From: Bifidobacterium vansinderenii | GTDB taxonomy: Bacteria > Actinomycetota > Actinomycetes > Actinomycetales > Bifidobacteriaceae | DNA length: 64,000 nucleotides | Assembly: GCF_002234915.1 (NCBI RefSeq) | Contig: NZ_NEWD01000026.1 | Span: forward strand, 1 to 64,000 | Reading direction: 5' to 3' | Part shown: positions 7,606 through 16,589 of the stretch, piece by piece | How positions within the stretch are numbered: position 1 is the stretch's first letter | How the letters are laid out: each line of letters begins with the position of its first letter | Program-made: the position numbers and the translations under genes | The notes under the pieces: generated by a model | Told to the model about the DNA's origin: nothing | What the model saw: the letters and a program-made list of their open reading frames with translations, nothing else | The model's database searches: none

Positions 7606-9000
7606 CTATCCGTTGATCACGACCTTCTGGTTCACGAACTCCTTGAGACCCAGATCGACCAGTTCGCGACCGTATCCGGAGTTCTTCACGCCGCCGAACG
7701 GAATATCCGGTCCGGACGCGCTCGCACGGTTGATCGTCACCATGCCGGTGTCGAGTCGGCGCGCGATCTCCTGTGCATGATGCACGTTCTCGCTGAACAC
7801 CGAACCGCCCAGACCGTACGGCGAATCGTTCGCGATGCGGATCGCATCCTCCTCGTCGGCTGCGCGATACAGCTGCGCCACCGGTCCGAAGATCTCCGTA
7901 CGCGCGGCTGGCGTGCCCTCGGGAATATCCGTGATCAGCGCCGGCGGATAGAACGCGCCCTCACCGGGCGTGCCGTCGGCGTGCCACCCGGGCACGTCCG
8001 CCAGATACTCGACCGACGCGCCCTGCGCCACGATGTCCGCCACCTGACGCTCCACCTGAATGCGCGCTCCCACGCTCGACAGCGGCGCCAGCGTGGTCGC
8101 CGGATCCGCCGGGTCGCCGGCCACGAGCTTCGCCGCCTCGGCGCGGTAGCGTTCCACGAACTCGTCATACACGTCGTCGACCACGATGAACCGCTTCGAC
8201 GAGACGCACACCTGACCCGCGTTGCGGCAACGACCACGCACGGCCCACTCCGCCGCGGCTGCCACATCCGCATCCTTCAGCACGATGAACGCGTCCATGC
8301 CGCCCAGCTCGAGCGTGCTCTTCTTCAGATGCTTGCCGGCCAGCGACGCGATCACCGCGCCCGCATGCTCGGATCCGGTGAGCGCCACGCCGCGCACGTA
8401 CGGGCTGGCGATCACGTGCTCGGTGAGCTCGTGCGGCAGATACAGGTTCGTGAACACGCCGTCCGGCGCGCCCGCCCTGCGGAACAGGTCGGCCATGAGC
8501 GCGGCGCACTGCGGCACGTTCGACGCATGCTTGAGCATCACCACGTTGCCGGCCGCCAGCTGCGGCGCAGCCACGCGGATCACCTGATAGTACGGGAAGT
8601 TCCACGGCTCGACGGCGAAGATGATGCCCATCGGATCGTTCACCAGCTGCACGTTCGTGTCGCCGAACCCGACGGTGGGCAGCAGCCTCGGCGCGAGCAG
8701 GGTCTCCGTATGCTTCACGTAGTAGCGCAGAATCGCCACGCACACGTTGACCTCAGCCACGGCCTCGCTCGTGATCTTGCCCATCTCCAGTGTGAGCATC
8801 GAGGCGAACGCGTTGCATTCGTGCTCGAGGATGTCCGCCGCGGCCGACAGCACCTTCGTGCGTTCTGCGATCGGCTCGTCACGCCACCACTCGAACGCGT
8901 GATGCGCCACGTCGAGCGCGGTATCCACCTCCTCGAACGTGGCCATGGGGAAGGTCTTCAACGTTTCCCCGGTGTATGGATTGGTTGTTGCGTATGCCAT
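7606..9000 (-). CDS. NAD(P)-dependent aldehyde dehydrogenase, second paralog
   Basis: 464 residues, starting at the ATG at 9000 behind GAGAGGAG. It aligns end to end with the neighbouring enzyme: identical VEPWNFPYYQV, RGVALTGSE and NAGQVCVSSKR, with catalytic Cys265 and Glu231 at the same positions. The two clearly arose by duplication. The main difference in length is a short insertion (PGWHADGTPGEG) in the C-terminal half. Neighbours give no pathway. The divergent gene is a TauE-type permease, so a link to sulfonate or acid export is conceivable but unproven. Confidence 0.84.
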   Translation of the reverse strand: MAYATTNPYTGETLKTFPMATFEEVDTALDVAHHAFEWWRDEPIAERTKVLSAAADILEHECNAFASMLTLEMGKITSEAVAEVNVCVAILRYYVKHTETLLAPRLLPTVGFGDTNVQLVNDPMGIIFAVEPWNFPYYQVIRVAAPQLAAGNVVMLKHASNVPQCAALMADLFRRAGAPDGVFTNLYLPHELTEHVIASPYVRGVALTGSEHAGAVIASLAGKHLKKSTLELGGMDAFIVLKDADVAAAAEWAVRGRCRNAGQVCVSSKRFIVVDDVYDEFVERYRAEAAKLVAGDPADPATTLAPLSSVGARIQVERQVADIVAQGASVEYLADVPGWHADGTPGEGAFYPPALITDIPEGTPAARTEIFGPVAQLYRAADEEDAIRIANDSPYGLGGSVFSENVHHAQEIARRLDTGMVTINRASASGPDIPFGGVKNSGYGRELVDLGLKEFVNQKVVING

Positions 9001-9134
9001 TGCGGTCTCCTCTCTGAGAACCTGCCGTGCGACTGCCGATCGTTGCCGACAATATTGCCGTTGTTGTCGTCAGTGCCGATACGATGCCATTATCCCTCGG
9101 AGTGAGGTCTTTGCCGGGAACGGCGGAGAGTAAT

Positions 9135-10067
9135 GTGTCCGACGTGAGTGAGGCAAAGAACGAAAAGCACGATACGAAGAACGGCGGGAACGACACGGTG
9201 GACGGCGTGGAGTTCGTGAAGTCCGACAAGCCCGCCGACAACGGCGAGGGATCGTCCACGCTCGGCGATGGCTGTCCCGCGAGCCACGTGTGGATGATGC
9301 TCATCGGCGTGGGCGTTCTGTCCGGATTCCTGTCCGGCTTGTTCGGCATCGGCGGCGGCACGGTGATCGTGCCCGCGCTGGTGTTCCTCGGACTGTCGCA
9401 GCGCCATGCGGCCGCCACGTCGCTGGCCGCGATCATCCCGACGTCCATCACCGGCGTGATCTCGTATGCGACCGGCAACGACGTGGATTGGATCGCCGCG
9501 CTGCTGCTCGCATGCGGACTCGTGGTCGGATCTCAGATCGGCAGCTGGCTGCTCGCGCGACTGCCCGAAGTGGTGCTGCGCTGGGTGTTCGTCGTGTTCC
9601 TGGTGTTCGTGATCACGTCGCAGATTGTGTTCACGCCGTCGCGCGACCATACGATCCATATGACCGTGATCACCGGCGTGCTGCTCGCCCTGCTCGGCGT
9701 GGGCATCGGCACGCTTGCCGGCCTGCTCGGCATCGGCGGCGGCGCGGTGATGGTTCCGGCGCTGTCCGTGCTGTTCGGCGCGAGCGATCTGATTGCGCGC
9801 GGCACGTCGCTGCTCGCCATGTTCCCCAGTTCGATCGCCGGCACCATCGCCAACACCAAGCGCAAGCTCGTGCATCTGCGCAACGGACTGACCATCGGCA
9901 TCACCGCGGCCATCATCGCGCCGCTCGGCACGCTTGCCGCGGGCGCGGTCTCGCCGCGCATGGGCGCCAACCTGTTCGCGCTGTACCTGTGCGTGCTGCT
10001 GGTGCGCAGCCTCTGGACCGCCGTGAAGATCACCCCGGGTCTGCGCGAGCGCTTCGTGCGCAAGTAG
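9135..10067 (+). CDS. TauE/SafE-family membrane permease (sulfite/anion exporter type)
   Basis: About 310 residues. I place the start at GTG 9135, four bases after GGAGAG; an in-frame ATG at 9027 would reach into the upstream control region and lacks a ribosome site. Residues 1-55 are polar and disordered-looking. About eight membrane helices follow as two repeats, each carrying the family motif: LSGLFGIGGGTVIVPAL in the first half and LAGLLGIGGGAVMVPAL in the second. TauE/SafE proteins move sulfite, sulfoacetate or other organic anions across the membrane; the substrate here is unknown. It is divergent from an aldehyde dehydrogenase gene and convergent with the next gene across a large palindrome. 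Confidence 0.8.
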   Translation: MSDVSEAKNEKHDTKNGGNDTVDGVEFVKSDKPADNGEGSSTLGDGCPASHVWMMLIGVGVLSGFLSGLFGIGGGTVIVPALVFLGLSQRHAAATSLAAIIPTSITGVISYATGNDVDWIAALLLACGLVVGSQIGSWLLARLPEVVLRWVFVVFLVFVITSQIVFTPSRDHTIHMTVITGVLLALLGVGIGTLAGLLGIGGGAVMVPALSVLFGASDLIARGTSLLAMFPSSIAGTIANTKRKLVHLRNGLTIGITAAIIAPLGTLAAGAVSPRMGANLFALYLCVLLVRSLWTAVKITPGLRERFVRK

Positions 10068-10091
10068 GGAATGTGCCCGGTGATATCCCCG

Positions 10092-10285
10092 CTTCGCTAG
10101 GTGGCTCAGCCTTGTTGCACGAGCCTAACCCCCTGTTCGCTAGGTCCTTGGCAAAGAAGACTTTCCCGATAGGACTTCAGTCTGCAGATATTCCGGGATG
10201 GTTTTTGCAGAATAACAACCTAGCGAACGATGGTTAGACCCCGCATGAGGCGAAAAAGAACCTAGCGAAGGGCGGATATCCGCCC
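10092..10285. repeat. Nested palindromic element between convergent genes
   Basis: Four copies of a 10-bp word are arranged symmetrically. Outer arms: CTTCGCTAGGT (10092-10102) with ACCTAGCGAAG (10260-10270). Inner arms: GTTCGCTAGGT (10135-10145) with ACCTAGCGAAC (10218-10228). CTAACC (10125-10130) and GGTTAG (10232-10237) pair between them. The first base of each arm differs between outer and inner pairs but matches its own partner, as expected of a folded structure. The palindrome GGGCGGATATCCGCCC (10270-10285) adjoins it and touches the stop codon of the next gene. It could be a bidirectional terminator or a small mobile palindrome. Confidence 0.75.
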
Positions 10286-12363
10286 TACTGCTGGTTGGAC
10301 TGCGTCGAGGTGCCAGTGTTGCCCTGCGTGGTATTGCTGGAGCCTTGGTTGCCGCCGGTCTGGGTTGAACCGCCGTTGCCGCTGTTCGACTGGTTGCCTG
10401 AATTGCCGGAGCCGCCGTTGCCGCCCTGGCCCGACTGGCCACTCTGGGTCGAGTTCTGATCGCCCTGCTGACCTTGCTGCGTGGTGGTGTTGCCCTGCGT
10501 GGAATTGGTGTTGCCCTGCGTCTGGCTGTTCGAACCGCCGTCGCTCTGGTTGCTGTACTGGCGGCGGTTGTAGTAGCCGTTGCCCGAATACCGGTTGTTC
10601 GACGAGCTGCCGGAACCGTTGCCGTTTGAACTGTTCGAACCGTTCGACGACAAGCCGTTGGAACTTGATCCGCTGCTCGAACGCCGGCGCGTGGAGCTGC
10701 TGCCCGAACTCGACGAACCCGAACCACTGCCTGCGGTCGACTCCTCGCTCGGCATGGAATCCTCCACGTTCGTCTTGGCCGTCTCCAGCGCGCTCTTCGC
10801 CTTCTCCAGTTCGGCCACCGTGGCGCCGGACTTCTTCTCCACCTTTTGCGCCTCGTCGATCGCCGATTTCAGCGTGGCGCGCGTCACGTCGTCAACCACG
10901 CCGTCGCTGTCCTCGTACGCCGTCTGCGCGCCGGGCAGCAGTGCCGTGATCTGCTGCTTGAGCGCGTTGGTCTTCTGTGCGTCCTTGCTGGTGGATACCT
11001 TCTTGGCCGCCGCGTTCACGTTCTTGGCCGCCTTGCTCGCCGCGGCGGCGAGCTTGCTGTTCGCGTCCGTGGCCGCCTGCAGCTCCGACGTGGGCATGGA
11101 GTTGCGGCAGTCGCGCACCTGACCGGAGATGTTCGAATCGCTGATCGTCTGCTTGAGCGTGCTGACCGTCGTCGCGTCGGACACGTCCCCGGCGGCGGTC
11201 GCAGCCTCGTCCTGCGCGTTCTTGATGGCGATGTCCAACTGCTTCTTGGCCTTGTCGTAGGCGCTCGCGGACGCGGAGCAGTCCATCATCGCCGTGGAAT
11301 GCGCCTGATTGTCGCTCACGTATTTCCAGACCAATGTGCCGGCGATGACCAGCACGATGGCCGCGACGGCCGCGATGATCATGCGTAGGCGACGCTTGCG
11401 CTGCTTGACGCCGCCCTTGCCCGGATGTGAGGTGCGGGGTTTGCCGCCGCGCTTGCCGCCGTTGTTGTTTGCGGTCGCTTCCGTCGCCGGAGAGATCTTC
11501 GGCATGACCACGGTTTCCGATGACGCTCCGGATCCAGCCGCCGCGGGCTGTTCCGTTCCGGCCTCCGCGGCCACATGCTCTCCGGGCGCGACCACGGTGG
11601 TGGGTTCGGCCGTCTCACGGACGTTCCCCGTCGGTGCGAACGCCGGGGCCACGGGCGTGGTGGCGCCTTCCTCCACATCGCCCGCCGCCGCGATCGGCGT
11701 GCTGAAATCGTCCAGCGTTGCGGACAGATGGTCCAGCTCCTGCGGCAGATTACCGATCACCTCCGTGTCGGCGGACAGATCGGACTTGAGTGTATCGGGA
11801 ATGTCCCCGGTGCCGTTTGCGTCATTCGATGCGAATACCGGCTCTGCGGGGGCTGCGGTCTCGGCTGCCGGAGCCGACTCTGCCGAGTGCTCCGATTCGG
11901 GCGTCATGGTGGGCGCAGCCGTCGGGGTGGTTTCGTCTGCCGACGCTGTCATGACTGACTCATCGGCAGATTCTGCATCCGCCTTGGGTTCCGTGGCCGC
12001 CTTGGGTTCCGTGGACTTGGCGACTGCCGTGGTCGGCATCGATTCATTCGATGTGCCGGATGCCAGCGATCCCAGGTCCGGTATCGCGTTATGGTCGGTG
12101 CCCTCATGGCCGGAGTCGGCCGCTGCCGAACTACCGGACGGTTCGGGGAATGTCAGATCGGGAATATCCCATGAATCGTCAAGGAGATCATAGGAACCCG
12201 TTGACGACGTGGCGCCCTTACGCGCATTAGATGCGTCGTGCTCGGAAGAGCCGACACTGCCATCCGTCATATCGTTGTCACGCTTGCCGTTGTTCGATGC
12301 GTTGCCATTGCCTGATGCGCTGCCGATGTTGTCGCGATCTTCGCTGTTTCCGCTGCCGGTCAT
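10285..12363 (-). CDS. Large single-pass membrane protein with Ser/Asn/Gln-rich extracellular tail
   Basis: 692 residues from the ATG at 12363, which has GGGGAAG about 8 bases upstream; an ATG six codons earlier does not. Residues 1-310 are acidic and Ala/Thr/Glu-rich, probably disordered and cytoplasmic. A basic patch (KQRKRRLR) precedes one membrane helix at about 327-347. The outer part has a helical region resembling FIVAR-like or coiled-coil repeats (about 360-560). It ends in about 150 residues of almost pure Ser, Asn, Gln, Gly and Thr. No catalytic motif or LPxTG is present. I do not recognise the family; a cell-surface or envelope-sensing role is only a guess. Confidence 0.75.
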   Translation of the reverse strand: MTGSGNSEDRDNIGSASGNGNASNNGKRDNDMTDGSVGSSEHDASNARKGATSSTGSYDLLDDSWDIPDLTFPEPSGSSAAADSGHEGTDHNAIPDLGSLASGTSNESMPTTAVAKSTEPKAATEPKADAESADESVMTASADETTPTAAPTMTPESEHSAESAPAAETAAPAEPVFASNDANGTGDIPDTLKSDLSADTEVIGNLPQELDHLSATLDDFSTPIAAAGDVEEGATTPVAPAFAPTGNVRETAEPTTVVAPGEHVAAEAGTEQPAAAGSGASSETVVMPKISPATEATANNNGGKRGGKPRTSHPGKGGVKQRKRRLRMIIAAVAAIVLVIAGTLVWKYVSDNQAHSTAMMDCSASASAYDKAKKQLDIAIKNAQDEAATAAGDVSDATTVSTLKQTISDSNISGQVRDCRNSMPTSELQAATDANSKLAAAASKAAKNVNAAAKKVSTSKDAQKTNALKQQITALLPGAQTAYEDSDGVVDDVTRATLKSAIDEAQKVEKKSGATVAELEKAKSALETAKTNVEDSMPSEESTAGSGSGSSSSGSSSTRRRSSSGSSSNGLSSNGSNSSNGNGSGSSSNNRYSGNGYYNRRQYSNQSDGGSNSQTQGNTNSTQGNTTTQQGQQGDQNSTQSGQSGQGGNGGSGNSGNQSNSGNGGSTQTGGNQGSSNTTQGNTGTSTQSNQQ

Positions 12364-12559
12364 GTCTTCACTTCCCCACATAACCGGGTCGGCCGTTCCT
12401 CGTGCGGTCGCCCGTCCCTCGTTCGGATTCCAAGTGCCTCATCTTAGGCCCGATTTGTGCCGGAGACACAAGTGTTTCGCAGAAAGATCGCCTCATTGAC
12501 TCCCTTGCTGAGGATTCGTCCTTTCTGGACGGGAGTCGAGCTCGTCTCTTCCTCTGGAT

Positions 12560-12614
12560 CCCTCCCCTCAGCCCGCCATACGGCGGCCAGCTCCCCTCCC
12601 AGAGAGAGGTGCCA
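12560..12614. repeat. Palindromic repeat, CTCCCCTC subtype (copy a)
   Basis: CCCTCCCCTCAG, then a small stem CCGCCATACGGCGG, then CAGCTCCCCTCCCAGAGAG, the order seen in the other copies at 14.7 and 24.9 kb. It lies in the 449-base gap between the membrane protein gene and the alpha-glucosidase, which otherwise shows no gene. Confidence 0.7.
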
Positions 12615-12812
12615 ATGGAACGAGGGGTTTCTCGCAATCGGCGTTTTGAACGTTAAAATAATCACGGTGGTACGTTCGTCCATATCGCGACGAATGCGTG
12701 GCGAACGATACCGTCGCCGCCCGTCCCGTCCGTGATCGTCAGCAGTCGACGATCGGCACAAGACGGGCGGGCGGACGACAGGCAGCACGAAACAGGACAG
12801 ACAGGAGCGACA

Positions 12813-14690
12813 ATGACGACCGAACAGCGCAAACCGCTACCCGACACGATCCGCACCAACGGCGCCGAACAGAACCCGTGGTGGTCCAACGCGGTGGTCT
12901 ACCAGATCTACCCGCGCAGCTTCCAGGACACCAACGGCGACGGCTACGGCGATCTGCCCGGCATCACCAGCCGTCTCGACTATCTCGCCGATCTGGGCGT
13001 GGACGTGATCTGGCTGTCGCCCGTCTACAAGTCCCCGCAGGACGACAACGGCTACGACATCAGCGACTATCAGGACATCGACCCCATGTTCGGCACGCTC
13101 GACGACATGGACGAACTGCTCGCCGAAGCGCACGACCGCGGCATCAAGGTGGTCATGGATCTGGTGGTCAACCACACGTCCGACGAGCATGCATGGTTCC
13201 AGGCGTCGCGCGACAAGAACGATCCGCACGCCGACTGGTACTGGTGGCGTCCCGCCAAGGAGGGCCACGAGCCGGGCACGCCGGGCGCCGAACCGAACCA
13301 CTGGGGCTCGTACTTCGGCGGATCGGCGTGGCAGTACGATCCCAAGCGCGGCGAATACTACCTGCACCAGTTCTCCAAGAAGCAGCCCGACCTCAACTGG
13401 GAGAACCCCGAGGTGCGCGCCGCCGTGTACAAGATGATGAACTGGTGGCTCGACCGCGGCGTCGACGGCTTCCGCATGGACGTGATCACGCTGATCTCCA
13501 AGCATGTGGACGCCAACGGCGAACTGCCGGGCGTGGGTGCGAACACCGATTCCGAAGGCCCGATCGGCCCCGACGGCTACTCCAGCCCCAACCCGTTCTG
13601 CGCCGATGGTCCGCGTCAGGACGAGTTCCTCGCCGAAATGCACCGCGAGGTGTTCGACGGCCGCGAAGGCACGCTCACCGTGGGCGAGGCGCCGGGCATC
13701 ACCGCCGAACGCAACCAGCACATCACCGATCCCGCTAACCGCGAGCTCGACATGCTGTTCCTGTTCGACCACGTGGAGCCGGGCGGCGGCCAGTCCAAGT
13801 GGACCGCCGAACCGTGGAAGCTCGCGCATCTCAAGCACTGCCTCGCCGGACATCAGCACGCGGTGAAGAAGACCGGCTGGACCAGCCTGTTCTTCAACAA
13901 CCACGATCAGCCGCGCGTCGTCTCGCGCTGGGGCGACGACTCCACCGACGAGCTGCGCGTGCGTTCCGCCAAGGCCATCGCCCTGCTGCTGCACATGCAC
14001 CGCGGCACCCCGTACGTGTACGAGGGCGAGGAACTGGGCATGACCAACGCCTACTTCGATTCGCTCGACCAGTACCAGGACCTCGAGTCGATCAACATGT
14101 ACCATCAGCTCACCGAGGCCGGCGTGATGACCCCGGAGCAGATGATGGACGCGCTCAAGGCCATCAGCCGCGACAACGCACGCACGCCCATGCAGTGGGA
14201 CGCCACCAAGTACGCCGGCTTCACCGCGCCGTACGCGCCCGCCGCCCCGTGGCTGCCGGTCAATGAGAACCGCGACGTGGTGAACGCGAAGAAGGAGCAG
14301 CGCGATCCCGACTCCGTGTACAACTTCTACAAGAAGCTGATCGCGCTGCGCCACGAGAACCCGGTGGTGGCCGCCGGCGAATGGGAGATGCTCGATGCCG
14401 ACGACCCGCAGGTGTACGCGTTCGTGCGCACGCTGCGCGAGGACGGCGTCGGCGGCGGCATCGACGGGTCCGGCGAGCGCAGGATCGTGGTGGTGGTGAA
14501 CATGTCGAGCGAGTCGGCGAAGATCCCGGCCGAGGCCGCGGACATGCTCGGACTCGGCCTGGCTGGCACCACGCTGGGCGGCGTGAGCGCCGACCGCATC
14601 CTGATCAGCACCTACCCGACCGAGGACACGGCCGCTGACCTGCTCTTCGGCAAGCTCGCCCCCTGGGAGGCCTTCGCCTACGAGCTGTAG
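12813..14690 (+). CDS. GH13 alpha-glucosidase (oligo-1,6-glucosidase type)
   Basis: 625 residues from the ATG at 12813, seven bases after AGGAG. Cytoplasmic, with no signal peptide. The GH13 barrel shows YQIYPRSFQDTNGDG at the start, MDLVVNHTSDEHAWF (region I), QPDLNWENPEV, GFRMDVI with nucleophile Asp223, VGEAPG with acid/base Glu292 and NNHDQPR with Asp365. The GFRMDVI and QPDLN forms suggest the GH13_31 group, which cuts alpha-1,6 links in isomaltose and panose and often other small alpha-glucosides. A LacI regulator gene follows in the same direction after two palindromic repeats and probably controls it. Confidence 0.92.
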   Translation: MTTEQRKPLPDTIRTNGAEQNPWWSNAVVYQIYPRSFQDTNGDGYGDLPGITSRLDYLADLGVDVIWLSPVYKSPQDDNGYDISDYQDIDPMFGTLDDMDELLAEAHDRGIKVVMDLVVNHTSDEHAWFQASRDKNDPHADWYWWRPAKEGHEPGTPGAEPNHWGSYFGGSAWQYDPKRGEYYLHQFSKKQPDLNWENPEVRAAVYKMMNWWLDRGVDGFRMDVITLISKHVDANGELPGVGANTDSEGPIGPDGYSSPNPFCADGPRQDEFLAEMHREVFDGREGTLTVGEAPGITAERNQHITDPANRELDMLFLFDHVEPGGGQSKWTAEPWKLAHLKHCLAGHQHAVKKTGWTSLFFNNHDQPRVVSRWGDDSTDELRVRSAKAIALLLHMHRGTPYVYEGEELGMTNAYFDSLDQYQDLESINMYHQLTEAGVMTPEQMMDALKAISRDNARTPMQWDATKYAGFTAPYAPAAPWLPVNENRDVVNAKKEQRDPDSVYNFYKKLIALRHENPVVAAGEWEMLDADDPQVYAFVRTLREDGVGGGIDGSGERRIVVVVNMSSESAKIPAEAADMLGLGLAGTTLGGVSADRILISTYPTEDTAADLLFGKLAPWEAFAYEL

Positions 14691-14703
14691 ACCCACCCGT
14701 TTC

Positions 14704-14756
14704 GGCTCCCCTCCAAGGGAGGGGAGCTGTCGGCGTTAGCCGACTGAGGGGAGGGA
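14704..14756. repeat. Palindromic repeat, CTCCCCTC subtype, inverted (copy b)
   Basis: GGCTCCCCTCCAAGGGAGGG, GAGCTGTCGGC and GCCGACTGAGGGGAGGG: two hairpins in tandem. In reverse complement it reads CCCTCCCCTCAG, TCGGC..GCCGA, CAGCTCCCCTCC, matching copies a and d. It begins 14 bases after the alpha-glucosidase stop, so its first hairpin may also end that transcript. Confidence 0.75.
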
Positions 14757-14766
14757 TCGCTCGGGA

Positions 14767-14816
14767 CACCTCATCAGTCAGCCTTACGGCTGACAGCTTC
14801 CCCTCGAGGGGAAGCG
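14767..14816. repeat. Palindromic repeat, CACCTCATCAGTC subtype (copy c)
   Basis: ACACCTCATCAGTC, the stem CAGCCTTACGGCTG, then GACAGCTTCCCCTC, GAGGGGAAGC. The same modules occur at 26949-26996 (inverted) and 40258-40305. It lies back to back with copy b. Confidence 0.75.
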
Positions 14817-14992
14817 GGGGCGTGGTGCCGCTGGCGGCCGCTTCGTCGCCGTCGCCCATCCGTTACAATGAAACGTTGGCGGATGCGTTTTCCCGCCGAC
14901 AATGTTGACGTGCGGTGAAACGACGCGATCTCATCCGACACTGACCGGACCCCGATCGCGACCGGACGAATCATGCTTTCAGGAGGTTGCGA

Positions 14993-16180
14993 ATGGTCGG
15001 AATGCGTGACGTGGCGCGCAGGGCCGGGGTCTCGCTGAGCACCGTCTCGCTGGCGGTGAACGGCACCGGATACGTGGCCGAGTCCACACGCGCACGCATC
15101 GAGGAGGCCATGGCCGAACTCAACTACGTGCCGAACGAACTGGCCCGCAATCTGTTCCGCGGCCGCACCAATCTGATCGGCGTGACCATTCCCACCGTCG
15201 CCCACCCGTTCTTCGCGCAGCTCACCGCCAGCCTGCAGCGTCATCTGCACGACGCCGGCCTGCGCATGATGCTGTGCTCCACCGCCGACCAGGAGCGCGG
15301 CGAAAGCGAATACATCGACATGCTCAAGCGGCAGATGATGGACGGCATCATCATCGGCTCGCACACGAACCAGCGCCCCGAATACTGGCAGGGCATCGGC
15401 CGTCCGGTCGTGGCGTTCGACCGATTCCTCGGCGAGGAGATCCCCTCCGTCTGCTCCGATCACGTGCAGGGCGCGCATCTGGCCGCGCGACTGCTCATCG
15501 AATCCGGCGTGCGGCACGTGGTTGAGATCGGTGGACCGCGCTCGCAGTTCCATGATCTTGCCGAGGCGCAGACCGCGGACGGCAGTTTCGAATCGGTGCT
15601 GTCGGCCGCCGCCGACGCCGTGACGGATGTGAACGATACGACATTTCCCACGGTGCGCTACCACCTGACGTTCGAGCGGGAGATGGCGGCGGCCGGTGTG
15701 CGCTGCGACTACGTGTCCGTGGAGCATGTGAGCGATACGTCGCTGTTCGAGCGCGCCGCCGAGGAGGTGTTCCGCCGGTTCCCCGATACAGACGCGATCA
15801 TCGCGCCCGATCTGGCTGCCGCGCACTGCGTGCGTCTGGCGCTGCGGGAGCTGCGTGATGCGGACACGCGGGGGAGTCGTGATGTCGGCCGCCGCATTCC
15901 CGACGATCTGCAGATCATCGCCTACGACGGCACCCCGGTCGCGGATCTCGCGGGCATGCGCGTCACGTCGGTGCATCAGGATCTCGACGCCATCGCCGTG
16001 AAACTGGTGGAACGCATGAAGGAGGCCATCGCCGACGAGCATGCGTCCGAGTCCGCCGCGTCCGAGTCCGTGTCCGCATCGGCCGTCGACGTTTACGGCA
16101 CCGCCGATGCCCCGGCCCAGGTCGCCGCATCCTGTGATCTGGTGCCCGTCACCCTGATGCGTGGCGAGACCACGCGCTAG
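14993..16180 (+). CDS. LacI-family transcriptional regulator
   Basis: 395 residues from the ATG at 14993, six bases after a perfect AGGAGG. The N-terminal helix-turn-helix is RDVARRAGVSLSTVSLAVNG, with the hinge helix LARNLFRGRTN at about 48. A periplasmic-binding-protein-like sensor domain follows. It is longer than the usual 330-345 residues: there is an Ala-rich insert near 200 (VLSAAADAVTDVN) and a Ser/Ala-rich tail insertion near 350 (ASESAASESVSASA). Position after the GH13 gene suggests control of alpha-glucoside use; the MFS gene 400 bases downstream could also be a target. Confidence 0.9.
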   Translation: MVGMRDVARRAGVSLSTVSLAVNGTGYVAESTRARIEEAMAELNYVPNELARNLFRGRTNLIGVTIPTVAHPFFAQLTASLQRHLHDAGLRMMLCSTADQERGESEYIDMLKRQMMDGIIIGSHTNQRPEYWQGIGRPVVAFDRFLGEEIPSVCSDHVQGAHLAARLLIESGVRHVVEIGGPRSQFHDLAEAQTADGSFESVLSAAADAVTDVNDTTFPTVRYHLTFEREMAAAGVRCDYVSVEHVSDTSLFERAAEEVFRRFPDTDAIIAPDLAAAHCVRLALRELRDADTRGSRDVGRRIPDDLQIIAYDGTPVADLAGMRVTSVHQDLDAIAVKLVERMKEAIADEHASESAASESVSASAVDVYGTADAPAQVAASCDLVPVTLMRGETTR

Positions 16181-16204
16181 GCACTGAACGTGCCGTTGAA
16201 CATG

Positions 16205-16384
16205 TCAGTCGTGTTTTCTTCCGGGAATGCCGAAAAGCCCGGCGGCAGCGGCGATCGTCAATAGCGAGAACGTCAGCCAAAGAAAGTCGGTGGTGAGAAA
16301 CACGATGACGCCGGCGATCAGTGCCACCCAGATCAGCGCCGTGCGAATCCAACCCCTTCGAGCGCGGTCGTCCGGTTTTTTCAT
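16205..16384 (-). CDS. Small two-helix membrane protein
   Basis: 59 residues, starting at the ATG at 16384 with AAGGAGG eight bases upstream, which is why I accept so short a gene. It opens MKKPDDRARRGW, has two hydrophobic segments (TALIWVALIAGVIVFL and LWLTFSLLTIAAAAGLFG) and ends GRKHD. It is convergent with the LacI gene and divergent from the MFS transporter. Function unknown. Confidence 0.65.
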   Translation of the reverse strand: MKKPDDRARRGWIRTALIWVALIAGVIVFLTTDFLWLTFSLLTIAAAAGLFGIPGRKHD

Positions 16385-16589
16385 GATCGAGCCTCCTTGC
16401 TGCGTCGTCACTCTCCATTTAATCAGAGATGCGGACGCTCTGGCTAGTGAACTCTGTCTAGTGAAATGGACAAGTGCACGGTCTAATATGCGAAGCGGAA
16501 GTAGGGAGTACGCATGTGCGAGAGTGGTATGCGCGTGTGCGTGACGTGCGCGGGAGCGCGCGGAAACGAGAAGGAAAGACCAAAGACCC

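Noticed and set aside
7315-9105. A 596-codon open frame antisense to the second aldehyde dehydrogenase gene
   Set aside because: It is Arg/His-rich and has no family motif. The opposite strand encodes a full aldehyde dehydrogenase with all catalytic residues; high GC keeps the shadow frame open.
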